Notes: generated by a model from the letters alone, not told the origin. A stretch of 64,000 bases of DNA from Oribacterium sp. KHPX15 (GCF_900107835.1 NZ_FNRG01000001.1:280865-344864), one strand, 5' to 3'; positions 17,688 to 27,435 are shown, counted from the first letter of the stretch. Numbers and translations: made by a program.

Positions 17688-19187
17688 ATGAACAGGAAAG
17701 TATATGAGGTTGTCTTGGTTGATATGATGGATAAAGATAATTATGTAGATAGTATAGATAACAGCATAGGTCAGTTTACTGCAGAAGATAGTGCCGGGTT
17801 TGATGATACGGTACCTTTGTTTAATGTGTGTGATTATCCAAAGGAACAGCAGGCGCTCATCATAGAGTGTAACAAAAGGATCGAAGAAGCAAACGCCAAA
17901 TGTCGAATCGCAAAAATCAGAGAGGATATGTTCGCCAAAGGACTTAAAGCCGGAATGTATTTCTGTACTTTTGATCGTGATGAAAACATGCTGAGCTTTG
18001 AGTTCAATGAAGAAGCCCGGCAGCTGTTGGGATATAACGGACTTGATGACCTTCCTAATGAGTTTGACAGCTGGGTAAAAACCCTTATTCCTGAAGAACG
18101 GGATGGTCTGGTCAAGCTTTTCTGGGATACAGTTCGCATTCACCGCAGGTTACCTGATATAACACATGCCACTTATCGTATGCGCAGAAAGGATGGCAGC
18201 ATTATATGGGTCACCGGAGCAGGAAGATTTGTAAGACGTCCTGATGACGGCTCCTTAGAGATATATATGGGCTGTTATCGTGACATCACGGCGCAGCAGG
18301 AGCTGGAGGAGCACCTGAAAATCATTGAGGCTATGGGGCAGATCTTCAATTTCTCCTTATTCATCGATGTGAGCGATATGAGCTACCGCATAATCAGCAC
18401 CAATGAATACGTGGAAATGGTTCCGAAAGATCCTGATGCTTTTAGATTTCTTATGAATAATGTGAAAACCACTGTAGCGGAGAGCTTCCGTAAAAACTTT
18501 GAAAACTGGCTGCAAAAAGACAAAATACTTTCAGCTATCGAAGAACATGGATCCACTAGTCTTGAGTTTTACAGCGAAAGTGCAAAGCGTTGGTTCAGCG
18601 GAGTGTTTTTGGTGGGTGACCGGGATAAGGAGGGAAAAATCACCCACATAGTTTATGGTTGTTTTGACATTACGGAAACCAAGCTGCAGCATCTTGCACA
18701 ACAGAAAAAAATATCTGATTTTGAAACGGAAATCTATATTGATTCTCTTTCCAAAATAAAAAACAGAAAGTTTCTTGATGAAAAGATCGTGTATCTCCCT
18801 TGCGAAGCTGTGGTAATGGCTGATATCGATTTCTTTAAAATGATCAATGATAAGTACGGTCACCAATGCGGTGATGAAGCCATCAAGAAAGTTGCGGAAA
18901 TCCTTGAACAGTCTGTCCGAAAGGATGATGTAGTCATTCGCTATGGCGGAGACGAATTTACCATAGTTTTCTTTGATATCAAAAAAGCGGACCTGGAAAG
19001 CAAGCTTACATACCTTGAGTCAGAGCTTGAGGGAATCACTCTTGTGGATTACCCGGAGGTTCACATCACTATGAGCTTTGGTGCAGCATTAGGCACGGAG
19101 CTTGTGAGCAATCTCATAGGAATTGCGGATAAGGCACTGTATGAAGCCAAAAAGAGTAGAGCTACATACACTTTGATAGAAATATAA
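17688..19187 (+). CDS. PAS-domain diguanylate cyclase (GGDEF)
   Basis: Predicted to make cyclic-di-GMP from GTP. The 499-residue protein has a PAS/PAC sensor (about residues 85-205, including RMRRKDGSIIWVTGAGRFV), a second, weaker PAS-like region (210-335, ending HIVYGCFDITETK) and a GGDEF domain (350-499). GGDEF (residues 420-424) is intact and is preceded at the canonical five-residue spacing by RKDD (411-414), which fits the product-inhibition I-site RxxD. No membrane helix or signal peptide is seen, so it is cytosolic. The first ATG lacks a good ribosome binding site; MMDKDN at 17724 is an alternative start. Confidence 0.88.
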   Translation: MNRKVYEVVLVDMMDKDNYVDSIDNSIGQFTAEDSAGFDDTVPLFNVCDYPKEQQALIIECNKRIEEANAKCRIAKIREDMFAKGLKAGMYFCTFDRDENMLSFEFNEEARQLLGYNGLDDLPNEFDSWVKTLIPEERDGLVKLFWDTVRIHRRLPDITHATYRMRRKDGSIIWVTGAGRFVRRPDDGSLEIYMGCYRDITAQQELEEHLKIIEAMGQIFNFSLFIDVSDMSYRIISTNEYVEMVPKDPDAFRFLMNNVKTTVAESFRKNFENWLQKDKILSAIEEHGSTSLEFYSESAKRWFSGVFLVGDRDKEGKITHIVYGCFDITETKLQHLAQQKKISDFETEIYIDSLSKIKNRKFLDEKIVYLPCEAVVMADIDFFKMINDKYGHQCGDEAIKKVAEILEQSVRKDDVVIRYGGDEFTIVFFDIKKADLESKLTYLESELEGITLVDYPEVHITMSFGAALGTELVSNLIGIADKALYEAKKSRATYTLIEI

Positions 19188-19362
19188 ATCAATTACCTAT
19201 TGTTTACATAAAAATTCATTTTATGTATATTATTTATATTGTGCCCGGACACGATTTTTGATATTATATTGAAAATTTGAACAAACGGGGCTCTGAAGTA
19301 AAGCTCGTGAAGCACTTCATGTTTCAAACTTCTGACCTCGTGACACTAAAAAAGGAAAGCCT

Positions 19363-20199
19363 ATGAAATTTACAAAGATGCAGGGTTGCGGAAACGACTA
19401 TGTGTATGTAAATTGCTTTTCGGAGAAGGTCAAGGATCCATCATCACTTGCGGTGAAGATCGCCGACAGACACTACGGTGTAGGCGGCGACGGTCTCATC
19501 CTCATCGAGCCCTCCGATAAAGCAGATGCTTATATGCATATGTTCAATCTGGACGGATCCGAAGGTAATATGTGCGGCAACGGCATACGTTGCGTAGCGA
19601 AATACATATATGATCACGGCATTATTCCAAGTGACCGTGATGAAGCAGTCATCGATACCAAATCGGGACTTAAGAAAATTAAGCTTTATACAGACAACGG
19701 TAAAATGACCCACGCAACAGTTGATATGGGTATTGCGAAACTCACTTCCGAGCTTCCTGAAGATATCACTGTTCATGGGATGCATTTACGTTTTATCGGC
19801 ATAGACGTCGGTAATCCTCATGCGATTTATTTCCTGTCCGATAATCCTGAGCTTAATGTTTCTAAGGTCTCTGATTTGGATTTTCTTTTATATGGACATG
19901 ATTTCGAGACTCATGAAAGGTTCCCCGAGAAGGTAAATTCGGAGTTCATCAGGATCATTTCCCCTACTGAGATTGATTTCAGGGTATGGGAGAGAGGCTC
20001 GGGTGAAACATTAGCCTGCGGAACAGGAGCAACAGCATCTGTTGCCGCCGGATGTATGGCAAAGAAGCTTCAGCCTGACACAGAGGTTACGGTTCACCTT
20101 ATAGGTGGCGATTTAAAAATTAAATATGAATCCGCCACTGGCCGTTGCTTCATGACAGGTCCTGCGGTGGAGGTCTTCAGCGGAGATTTCCCGGTTTGA
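19363..20199 (+). CDS. dapF: Diaminopimelate epimerase
   Basis: Interconverts LL- and meso-diaminopimelate, the step before lysine and the source of the peptidoglycan cross-linking residue. At 278 residues it has the normal family length. Both catalytic cysteines are present: in NMCGNGIRCVAKY and in LACGTGATASVA. The N-terminal MQGCGNDYVYVNCF and the segment EIDFRVWERGSGETLACGT are typical. AAAGGAAAG lies just upstream of the ATG. A gene for the next step, lysA, lies at 51034. The gene appears to be expressed alone. Confidence 0.96.
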   Translation: MKFTKMQGCGNDYVYVNCFSEKVKDPSSLAVKIADRHYGVGGDGLILIEPSDKADAYMHMFNLDGSEGNMCGNGIRCVAKYIYDHGIIPSDRDEAVIDTKSGLKKIKLYTDNGKMTHATVDMGIAKLTSELPEDITVHGMHLRFIGIDVGNPHAIYFLSDNPELNVSKVSDLDFLLYGHDFETHERFPEKVNSEFIRIISPTEIDFRVWERGSGETLACGTGATASVAAGCMAKKLQPDTEVTVHLIGGDLKIKYESATGRCFMTGPAVEVFSGDFPV

Positions 20200-20325
20200 T
20201 ACGGTGAAGATACTGCTACTCGAACATGTTCAGAATAGCCTGTTCCGGAATATAAGATTTACATATACATTTTTTATGTATTGTATTTTTCAGACAGACG
20301 GTATCTATAACAAGATGCAGCTTTT

Positions 20326-20356
20326 TGATTTCACAGATTTTGTATCTGTGAAATCA
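20326..20356 (+). other. Perfect 13-bp hairpin between dapF and carA
   Basis: TGATTTCACAGAT (20326-20338) / ATCTGTGAAATCA (20344-20356) with a five-base TTTGT loop and no T-tract. It is part of a 354-base gap (20200-20553) whose only other recognisable feature is the terminator-like hairpin at 20441. Short open frames in the gap show no family resemblance. Confidence 0.55.
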
Positions 20357-20440
20357 GGATATATGTCATGCTGTTCCCGTTTATTCGGTAGCGTATTTTA
20401 CAGTAACAGCTACATGGAGCTTTGGTAAAAGACAAAAAAC

Positions 20441-20471
20441 AGAGATGCTTTTATAACATCTCTATTTTTTT
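20441..20471 (+). terminator. Terminator or attenuator ahead of carA
   Basis: AGAGATG / CATCTCT (20441-20447 with 20457-20463) followed by A and a run of T. It stands about 85 bases before the carA start, so it either ends dapF readthrough or attenuates carAB. I do not see the PyrR-binding consensus. Confidence 0.7.
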
Positions 20472-20553
20472 GAAAGGACTTCCGCATTTGACTTTGGGGA
20501 CAGTCCATATCAATAAACATGGCAACAATTATTTTACGTCAAAAGGAGAAACA

Positions 20554-21663
20554 ATGGACGCATTTCTGATTCTTGAAGATGGAACTGTATTCAAAGGTAC
20601 GTCGATCGGCGCTGTGAAGGAGGTCATTTCCGAAGTGGTATTCAACACTTCCATGACAGGTTATCTTGAGGTTTTAACCGACCCTTCGTATGCGGGACAG
20701 GCAACTGTCATGACGTATCCGCTGATCGGTAATTATGGTATCTGTTACGACGATATGGAGTCGGATCGCCCATGGCTGGACGCATTTATAGTTCGTGAGC
20801 TCTCACGCATGCCGTCCAATTTCAGATCTGAAAACACAATCCAGAACTTTTTAAAGAAAAATGATATCCCGGGAATAGCCGGAATAGATACCAGAGCACT
20901 GACAAAGATCCTTCGTGACAAGGGAACCATGAACGGTATGGTTACCACTAAGCGTTACAAAGGAGAGGAGTTTTCCTCCATCCTTGAGAAGATCAAGGCT
21001 TACTCGGTTACAGGTGTTGTTGCGAAGACCACCACAAAGGGAGTTTATGTGGCTCAGGCCCAGAACCCGGACGGCAGCCGCTACACAGGCGATAAGGAGC
21101 CGAAGAGAGTAGCATTCATCGATGTTGGTGCCAAGAGAAACATTATACGTTCTCTTCAGAGACAGGGCTGTGATGTCACCGTTTATCCTGCGGATACAAC
21201 AGCAGAGACCATCCTGAGCCAGAATCCCGACGGAATAATGATCTCAAACGGTCCCGGAGACCCTAAGGAAAATGTTTCCATCATAAAGGAAATCAAAAAG
21301 CTTTACGATTCGGAGGTTCCGATCTTCGCAATCTGCCTCGGACACCAGCTTATGGCTCTTGCCACAGGCGCAGATACCTTCAAGCTTAAGTACGGTCACC
21401 GCGGAGGAAACCATCCGGTAAAGGACCTTTCAAACGGTCGCGTATACATCACCTCACAGAACCACGGATATGCAGTTGACCCTAAATCACTGGATCCAAA
21501 GGTTTGCGAGGAAGCCTTTGTCAATGTTAATGACGGCACCAACGAAGGCCTTAAGTATGTGGGCAAGAACATCGTTACGGTGCAGTATCATCCGGAGGCT
21601 TGTCCCGGACCTAAGGACAGTGCATATCTGTTCGAGCGTTTTATGAAGATGATGGAGGCATGA
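20554..21663 (+). CDS. carA: Carbamoyl-phosphate synthase small (glutaminase) subunit
   Basis: Hydrolyses glutamine and passes ammonia to CarB for carbamoyl phosphate, the precursor of arginine and pyrimidines. The start at 20554 is set by AAAAGGAGAA; the in-frame ATG at 20422 would add 44 unrelated residues across a terminator hairpin. The 369-residue protein has the N-terminal CarA domain (MDAFLILEDGTVFKG ... GNYGICYDDME) and a class I glutamine amidotransferase domain with the nucleophile in AICLGHQLMALATG and the His/Glu pair in QYHPEACPGP. carB follows four bases after the stop. Confidence 0.96.
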   Translation: MDAFLILEDGTVFKGTSIGAVKEVISEVVFNTSMTGYLEVLTDPSYAGQATVMTYPLIGNYGICYDDMESDRPWLDAFIVRELSRMPSNFRSENTIQNFLKKNDIPGIAGIDTRALTKILRDKGTMNGMVTTKRYKGEEFSSILEKIKAYSVTGVVAKTTTKGVYVAQAQNPDGSRYTGDKEPKRVAFIDVGAKRNIIRSLQRQGCDVTVYPADTTAETILSQNPDGIMISNGPGDPKENVSIIKEIKKLYDSEVPIFAICLGHQLMALATGADTFKLKYGHRGGNHPVKDLSNGRVYITSQNHGYAVDPKSLDPKVCEEAFVNVNDGTNEGLKYVGKNIVTVQYHPEACPGPKDSAYLFERFMKMMEA

Positions 21664-21667
21664 GAGA

Positions 21668-24600
21668 ATGAAGGATAACAGCATTAAAAAAGTATTGATG
21701 ATCGGTTCGGGCCCTATAGTTATAGGCCAGGCCGCAGAGTTTGACTATGCAGGAACCCAGGCCTGCCGTTCTCTTAAGGAGGAAGGTATCGAGGTAGTAC
21801 TTCTCAACTCAAATCCTGCAACCATCATGACGGATAAGGATATCGCGGATCATGTATACATTGAGCCGCTGACCATAGAGGTTCTTGAGAGACTTATCGA
21901 GAAGGAGAAGCCGGATTCTATCCTTCCCACTCTCGGCGGACAGGCAGGTCTCAACCTTGCCATGGCTCTCGACGAGTCAGGCTTCCTTAAGTCCCATAAC
22001 GTAAGACTTATCGGAACCACAGCTCTCACCATCAAGAAGGCTGAGGACCGTCTCATGTTCAAGGAGACCATGGAGAAGATTCATGAGCCGGTGGCACCAT
22101 CAGAGGTTGTTCATTCGGTTGAGGATGGTCTCAGGGTCGCAGAGGAGATCGGCTACCCTGTAGTTCTCCGTCCTGCTTACACCCTTGGAGGCTCCGGCGG
22201 CGGAATTGCCGAGAACCGCGAGCAGTGCACCGAGATTCTTGAGAACGGTCTCAGACTTTCAAGAGTTCACGAGGTACTGGTTGAGAAGTGTATCGCCGGC
22301 TGGAAGGAAGTCGAGTACGAGGTTATCCGTGATTCTGCGGGTAATGTTATCACCGTATGTAATATGGAGAACATTGACCCTGTAGGCGTACACACAGGTG
22401 ACTCCATCGTAGTTGCTCCTTCACAGACTCTCGGTGACAAGGAATACCAGATGCTGAGAACCTCAGCCTTAAACATTATCACGGAACTGGGAATCACCGG
22501 CGGATGTAATGTTCAGTATGCACTTCACCCGGAGAGCATGGAGTACTGCGTTATCGAGGTTAACCCGAGAGTTTCCCGTTCCTCAGCCCTTGCTTCAAAG
22601 GCAACCGGATACCCCATCGCAAAGGTGGCTGCAAAGATCGCTCTCGGCTACACTCTGGATGAGATAAAGAATGCCGTAACCGGAAAGACCTACGCTTCCT
22701 TCGAACCCATGCTTGACTATGTGGTAGTTAAGATGCCGCGTCTTCCTTTCGACAAATTCATTACCGCCGAGCACACTCTGGGAACCCAGATGAAGGCTAC
22801 CGGTGAGGTTATGGCCATCGCCAACAACTTCGAGGGAGGTCTCATGAAGGCCATCCGTTCCCTGGAGCAGCATGTGGATTCACTTATGTCCTATGACTTC
22901 TCAGACCTTGATGATCACGACCTCCAGAAGCTTCTTCACAGAGTTGATGACCGTCGTATCTGGGTTATCGCCGAGGCACTACGCCGCGGCTACAGCTACC
23001 GGGAGATTCACGATATCACAAAGATTGACGAGTGGTTTATAGATAAGATCAAGATACTCATTGACATGGAGAACCGTTTAAAGAGCGAGTCCATGAACGA
23101 GACTTTACTTCGTGAAGCCAAGAGGATCGAGTTCCCGGATAATGTTATCGCCCGTCTCACAGGCTACGAGGAATCAGAGATTGCCGAGATGCGTGACAAG
23201 TGGGATATAAAGGCAGCCTTCAAGATGGTTGATACCTGTGCTGCTGAGTTTGAGGCTGAGACACCTTACTACTACAGCGTTTTCGGTTCCGAAAATGAAT
23301 CCACCGGTGCCTTCCGTGATCCCGAAAAGAAGAAAAAGGTTCTGGTTCTGGGATCGGGTCCCATCCGTATCGGACAGGGTATCGAGTTCGATTTCTGCTC
23401 GGTTCACTGTACATGGCAGTTTAAAAAAGAGGGCTATGAAACTATAATTATAAATAACAACCCTGAGACGGTTTCAACCGACTTCGATATAGCAGACAAG
23501 CTTTACTTCGAGCCTCTGACACCGGAGGATGTGAAGAATGTGGTTGATATAGAAAAGCCGGACGGAGCAGTGGTCCAGTTCGGTGGTCAGACCGCCATCA
23601 AGCTTGCTGATGCCCTTGAGAAAATGGGCGTACCTATCCTCGGAACCCAGCAGGATGACGTGGATGCAGCAGAGGACCGTGAGAGATTCGATGCCATCCT
23701 TCAGGAAACCGGCTGCCAGCGTGCCGCAGGTAAGACCGTATTTACTGCTGAGGAAGCAAAGGAAGCTGCTAACGAGCTTGGATATCCTGTACTTGTACGT
23801 CCATCCTACGTGCTTGGTGGCGCGGGAATGCGTATCGCCATCTGTGATGAGGATATCGATGAGTACATAGGAGAGATCAACCAGATCGCCCAGGAGCACC
23901 CGATCCTTGTAGATAAGTACATCCGCGGAACTGAGCTTGAAGTAGATGCAATTTGTGACGGCAAAGACATTCTCATCCCGGGAATCATGGAGCATATAGA
24001 GCGTACCGGTATCCATTCCGGAGACTCCATTTCCATCTACCCGCAGAGAAGCCTTACAGCAACAGCAAAGCAGAGAGTCATCGATTACACTGAGCGCCTT
24101 GCCAAGGCTCTTCACGTTATCGGTATGGTTAATGTTCAGTTCATTGCAGACGGTGACGAGGTTTACATTATCGAAGTTAACCCGCGTTCCTCAAGAACAG
24201 TGCCTTACATCAGCAAGGTTACGGGAATTCCTATTGTTCCTCTTGCCACAAAGATCATCTGCGGACATACCATAAGAGAGCTTGGCTACGAGCCGGGTCT
24301 TCAGAAGGAAGCCGCATACTACGCTATAAAGATGCCTGTATTCTCCTTCGAGAAGATAAAGGGCGCCGACATTAGCCTCGGACCTGAAATGAAGTCAACA
24401 GGCGAATGTCTCGGTATCGCAAAATCCTTTAACGAGGCTCTTTACAAAGCCTTCCAGGGTGCGGGAATCCAGCTTCCGAAGTATAAGAATATGGTTATCA
24501 CCGTTAAGGATGAGGATAAGGCAGAAATCGTTCCTATCGCAAAGCGTTTTGAAGCTCTCGGATACCGTATCTTCGCAACCCTCGGAACCCAGAAGGCTCT

Positions 24601-24883
24601 TTCTGAGGGCGGCGTAAAGTGCTTCCAGGTACGTAAGGTGGAGCAGGAATCTCCTAACATCCTCGACCTGGTTCTGGGACATGAGCTTGATATCGTCATC
24701 GACATACCTAAGGAAGGTGCAGAGGCAGGAAAGGACGGTTTCGTCATCAGAAGAAACGCGGTTGAGACCGGTGTTAATGTTCTTACCGCCATTGATACCG
24801 CAAAGGCTCTTGCAACTTCACTTGAAAACAAGTCATCGGAGCTTACCCTTGTGGATATAGCTAAGCTTGATGAGGAAAACTGA
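21668..24883 (+). CDS. carB: Carbamoyl-phosphate synthase large subunit
   Basis: Makes carbamoyl phosphate from bicarbonate, CarA-derived ammonia and two ATP. The protein is 1071 residues, the full family length. Two homologous halves are visible, each starting with a PreATP-grasp motif (LMIGSGPIVIGQAAEFDYAG and LVLGSGPIRIGQGIEFDFC) and each with an ATP-grasp signature (YPVVLRPAYTLGGSGGG and YPVLVRPSYVLGGAGMR). The C-terminal allosteric domain (about 930-1071) is intact. It forms an operon with carA and is followed by the carbamate kinase-like gene. Confidence 0.97.
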   Translation: MKDNSIKKVLMIGSGPIVIGQAAEFDYAGTQACRSLKEEGIEVVLLNSNPATIMTDKDIADHVYIEPLTIEVLERLIEKEKPDSILPTLGGQAGLNLAMALDESGFLKSHNVRLIGTTALTIKKAEDRLMFKETMEKIHEPVAPSEVVHSVEDGLRVAEEIGYPVVLRPAYTLGGSGGGIAENREQCTEILENGLRLSRVHEVLVEKCIAGWKEVEYEVIRDSAGNVITVCNMENIDPVGVHTGDSIVVAPSQTLGDKEYQMLRTSALNIITELGITGGCNVQYALHPESMEYCVIEVNPRVSRSSALASKATGYPIAKVAAKIALGYTLDEIKNAVTGKTYASFEPMLDYVVVKMPRLPFDKFITAEHTLGTQMKATGEVMAIANNFEGGLMKAIRSLEQHVDSLMSYDFSDLDDHDLQKLLHRVDDRRIWVIAEALRRGYSYREIHDITKIDEWFIDKIKILIDMENRLKSESMNETLLREAKRIEFPDNVIARLTGYEESEIAEMRDKWDIKAAFKMVDTCAAEFEAETPYYYSVFGSENESTGAFRDPEKKKKVLVLGSGPIRIGQGIEFDFCSVHCTWQFKKEGYETIIINNNPETVSTDFDIADKLYFEPLTPEDVKNVVDIEKPDGAVVQFGGQTAIKLADALEKMGVPILGTQQDDVDAAEDRERFDAILQETGCQRAAGKTVFTAEEAKEAANELGYPVLVRPSYVLGGAGMRIAICDEDIDEYIGEINQIAQEHPILVDKYIRGTELEVDAICDGKDILIPGIMEHIERTGIHSGDSISIYPQRSLTATAKQRVIDYTERLAKALHVIGMVNVQFIADGDEVYIIEVNPRSSRTVPYISKVTGIPIVPLATKIICGHTIRELGYEPGLQKEAAYYAIKMPVFSFEKIKGADISLGPEMKSTGECLGIAKSFNEALYKAFQGAGIQLPKYKNMVITVKDEDKAEIVPIAKRFEALGYRIFATLGTQKALSEGGVKCFQVRKVEQESPNILDLVLGHELDIVIDIPKEGAEAGKDGFVIRRNAVETGVNVLTAIDTAKALATSLENKSSELTLVDIAKLDEEN

Positions 24884-24902
24884 CATAAAGGATATATACT
24901 GA

Positions 24903-24936
24903 CTTCAGCCCCTGAGACACGTTTTTCGGGCTGAAG
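24903..24936 (+). other. Stem-loop between carB and the carbamate kinase-like gene
   Basis: Perfect 9-bp stem CTTCAGCCC / GGGCTGAAG (24903-24911 with 24928-24936) with a 16-base loop and no T-run, ending 24 bases before the next start. It may tune expression of the kinase relative to carAB. Confidence 0.55.
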
Positions 24937-24959
24937 ACTCTCGAAAAGGAGACAATTAT

Positions 24960-25895
24960 ATGAGTAAAAAGCGTATGGTTATCGCTCTCGGTCACAAGGA
25001 CCTGGGCTTTACACTTCCGGAGCTTAAGGCTGCAACAGAAAAGACAGCCGTTATGATCGCGGATTTTGTTGAAAACGGATATCAGGTGGCATTGGTCTTT
25101 TCCAATGCTCCTCAGGTAGGTATGATCCATACTGCCATGAAAAACCTTGCAGATGAGTACCCGGATCAGTATGTAAATACTCCTTTAAGCGTATGTTCGG
25201 CCATGAGCCAAGGCTTGATTGGTTATGACCTTCAGAACTCGGTAAGGGCAGAGCTCGTGAAGAGAGGAATCTATAAAACAGCTTCTACCATCCTCACCCA
25301 GGTACTTGTGGATCCTTATGACGAAAGCTTTTACAACCCTATAAAGAAGGTTGGAAAGATAATGAACGCCACCGAGGCAAAGAGGGAAGAGGACAACGGA
25401 AATCATGTAACCATGATATCCGAAGGAAAGTTCCAGCGTATAGTTTCAGCTCCGGTTCCCAAGTCCATCGTTGAGATCGATGCCATCAAGGCCCTTCTTG
25501 ATGCGGACCAGGTAGTCATCGCCTGCGGCGGAGGCGGAATCCCGGTTCTCAGACAGGGAAATAACCTTAAAGGCGCGGCAGCGGTTATTGAGAAGGACAG
25601 AACAGCAGGACTTCTTGCAAAGGAGATAGACGCTGACATTCTCCTCATCACAACGGCTGTAGATCATGTATCACTTAATTTCGGGCAGCCGGATGAAAAA
25701 GCGTTGGATAAAATGTCCATTGATGAAGCAAAGCAGTACATAAAGGACGGTCACTTCGAGTTTAAGTCCATGCAGCCGAAGGTCGAAGCGGGAATAGACT
25801 TCGTAGAGGCAGGAAACGGCCGTCGTGCTATCATAACTTCCATGGAACTTGCTGAGAAAGCAGTTGCAGGACTTGCCGGAACAACTATTGCTTGA
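24960..25895 (+). CDS. arcC: Carbamate kinase-like protein with altered N-terminal glycine loop
   Basis: Family resemblance runs through the 311 residues: SNAPQVGMIHTAMKN, PLSVCSAMSQGLIGYDLQ, TQVLVDPYDESFYNPIKKVG, the nucleotide-binding VVIACGGGGIPVL and VIEKDRTAGLLAKEIDADILLITTAVD. Carbamate kinase interconverts carbamoyl phosphate plus ADP with carbamate plus ATP. The usual ALGGNAL at the N-terminus, part of the phosphate-binding loop, is here ALGHKDLG. The fold is therefore secure, while full catalytic competence is uncertain. It sits 76 bases after carB behind AAAAGGAG, which links it to the carbamoyl phosphate pool. No arginine deiminase or ornithine carbamoyltransferase gene is adjacent. 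Confidence 0.85.
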   Translation: MSKKRMVIALGHKDLGFTLPELKAATEKTAVMIADFVENGYQVALVFSNAPQVGMIHTAMKNLADEYPDQYVNTPLSVCSAMSQGLIGYDLQNSVRAELVKRGIYKTASTILTQVLVDPYDESFYNPIKKVGKIMNATEAKREEDNGNHVTMISEGKFQRIVSAPVPKSIVEIDAIKALLDADQVVIACGGGGIPVLRQGNNLKGAAAVIEKDRTAGLLAKEIDADILLITTAVDHVSLNFGQPDEKALDKMSIDEAKQYIKDGHFEFKSMQPKVEAGIDFVEAGNGRRAIITSMELAEKAVAGLAGTTIA

Positions 25896-25982
25896 TAATC
25901 CGTTCAGGATATGTGAATGCTGCACATACTGATCCCGATTTGACTAAAAAGCATTTTTGTAAGTATATATTAACTTGAAAAT

Positions 25983-26019
25983 AAAGCTACGTGGGGTTAA
26001 AATTTCCACGTAGCTTTTT
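25983..26019 (+). terminator. Terminator after the carbamate kinase-like gene
   Basis: AAAGCTACGTGG / CCACGTAGCTTT stem (25983-25994 with 26006-26017) followed by T. Confidence 0.85.
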
Positions 26020-26044
26020 AAAATATTTATAATAAGGAAATATC

Positions 26045-27064
26045 ATGAAATTAGTTAGTTTTGCTATCCCATGTTACAACTCAGCAGCTTATATGGGAAA
26101 GTGTATCGAGTCTATCCTGGTTGGAGGAGACGAAGTTGAAATCATAGTAGTTGATGACGGATCACAAAAGGACAACACCTTTGAAATTGCAAAGGAATAT
26201 GAAGCAAAGTACCCCGGTATCGTAAAGGCTGTTCATCAGGAAAACGGCGGCCACGGAGAGGCTGTTAATACAGGACTTAAAAATGCAACAGGACTATATT
26301 TTAAGGTTGTGGATTCCGATGACTGGCTTGATAATGAGGCTCTTCCAAAGGTGATGACCCAGCTTCGTGAACTGGTAATGTCCGGAACACCTGTGGATAT
26401 GTTTGTCTGCAATTTCATTTATGATAAAGTAGGGCAGACCCATAAAAAGGTAATGAAATATACTACCGCTCTTCCTCAGGATAAGATATTTACCTGGAAT
26501 GATGTAAGACATTTCCACATAGGACAGTATATACTTATGCATTCAGTAATCTATCGTACTCAGATGCTCAGGGATTGTAACCTGGTTCTTCCCAAACATA
26601 CTTTCTATGTAGATAACATTTTTGTTTATCAGCCGCTGCCTTCAGTTAAGTCAATTTATTACATGAACATAAACCTGTACCATTATTTTATAGGAAGAGA
26701 TGACCAGTCGGTAAATGAAACTGTAATGATAGGACGTATAGACCAGCAGCTGAAGGTGAACAGGATAATGCTGGAATGCTGTGATATCACTAAATTACCA
26801 AGCCGTAAATTAAGAAATTATATGTTCAGCTATCTTCAGATCATAACAACCGTTTCTTCTGTTCTTGCCATAAAATCAGGCACTGAAGAGAATATGGAAA
26901 AAAAGAAGGAGCTTTGGAAATATATAAAGGAATACAACTTCCCTATATGGCTCCGTATGAGAGCGTCCTTCCTTGGACAGGGCATGAACTTCAACAGCAA
27001 AGCAGGAAACAAATTTACTATTCTCAGCTACAAGCTGGCAAGGAAGTTTTATGGCTTCAATTAA
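26045..27064 (+). CDS. Glycosyltransferase family 2
   Basis: The 339-residue protein has a clear GT-A fold: SFAIPCYNSAAYMGKCIESIL, the nucleotide-sugar aspartates in EIIVVDDGSQKDNTFEIA, GGHGEAVNTGLKNATG and the metal-binding DSDDWLD. There is no membrane helix, so it acts at the cytoplasmic face. Donor and acceptor cannot be told from sequence. Family 2 enzymes make cell-wall polymers, exopolysaccharide or glycolipids, but no other polysaccharide gene is adjacent. It is monocistronic between two terminators, with AATAAGGAAATATC before the ATG. Confidence 0.88.
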   Translation: MKLVSFAIPCYNSAAYMGKCIESILVGGDEVEIIVVDDGSQKDNTFEIAKEYEAKYPGIVKAVHQENGGHGEAVNTGLKNATGLYFKVVDSDDWLDNEALPKVMTQLRELVMSGTPVDMFVCNFIYDKVGQTHKKVMKYTTALPQDKIFTWNDVRHFHIGQYILMHSVIYRTQMLRDCNLVLPKHTFYVDNIFVYQPLPSVKSIYYMNINLYHYFIGRDDQSVNETVMIGRIDQQLKVNRIMLECCDITKLPSRKLRNYMFSYLQIITTVSSVLAIKSGTEENMEKKKELWKYIKEYNFPIWLRMRASFLGQGMNFNSKAGNKFTILSYKLARKFYGFN

Positions 27065-27139
27065 AGAAAAACAATCTTATATGGCTTCATAGATTATTTT
27101 TTATACGTCAGATTGGATTTATCAAAACGAAAGGAGTAA

Positions 27140-27171
27140 GCACACCGGATCATAAATATTCGGTGTGCTTT
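27140..27171 (+). terminator. Probable terminator after the glycosyltransferase
   Basis: Stem GCACACCG / CGGTGTGC (27140-27147 with 27161-27168) followed by a short T stretch; weaker than the others here. Confidence 0.6.
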
Positions 27172-27235
27172 ACTGTAATTACAAAAGTATTGTTTTAATT
27201 TATAAATATTATTTCGATTTTTTTCTCAAAGTTTG

Positions 27236-27264
27236 TTGACAACAAAAGATTGATTTAGTAATAT
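27236..27264 (+). promoter_or_regulatory. tRNA-Val/tRNA-Met promoter
   Basis: TTGACA (27236-27241), 17-base spacer, TAATAT (27259-27264), followed by a CGAGTCG motif at the expected transcript start. The tRNA-Ser promoter has the same downstream motif. Confidence 0.8.
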
Positions 27265-27307
27265 ATACGAGTCGCCGAAAGAAAGAATTTTCTAAAAGGT
27301 GATAGAC

Positions 27308-27380
27308 GGGGTCTTAGCTCAGCTGGGAGAGCATCTGCCTTACAAGCAGGGGGTCACAGGTTCGAGCCCTGTAGGCCCCA
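27308..27380 (+). tRNA. tRNA-Val (TAC)
   Basis: Full cloverleaf: acceptor GGGGTCT / AGGCCCC with one G-T pair, D-arm TAGCTCAGCTGGGAGAGCA, anticodon loop CTTACAA giving TAC, and the TTCGAGC T-loop. The discriminator is A and CCA is not encoded. Confidence 0.95.
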
Positions 27381-27435
27381 CGTCTTCGGTCTGGACTGCG
27401 CTTTATGCGCGGCCTGGGTCGAGAATCATAAATAT

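Noticed and set aside
20422..20553. In-frame N-terminal extension of CarA
   Set aside because: It crosses a terminator-like hairpin, has no ribosome binding site and adds 44 residues absent from the family.
20200..20553. PyrR-type pyrimidine attenuator ahead of carA
   Set aside because: A terminator hairpin exists, but the PyrR-binding consensus and antiterminator could not be found.
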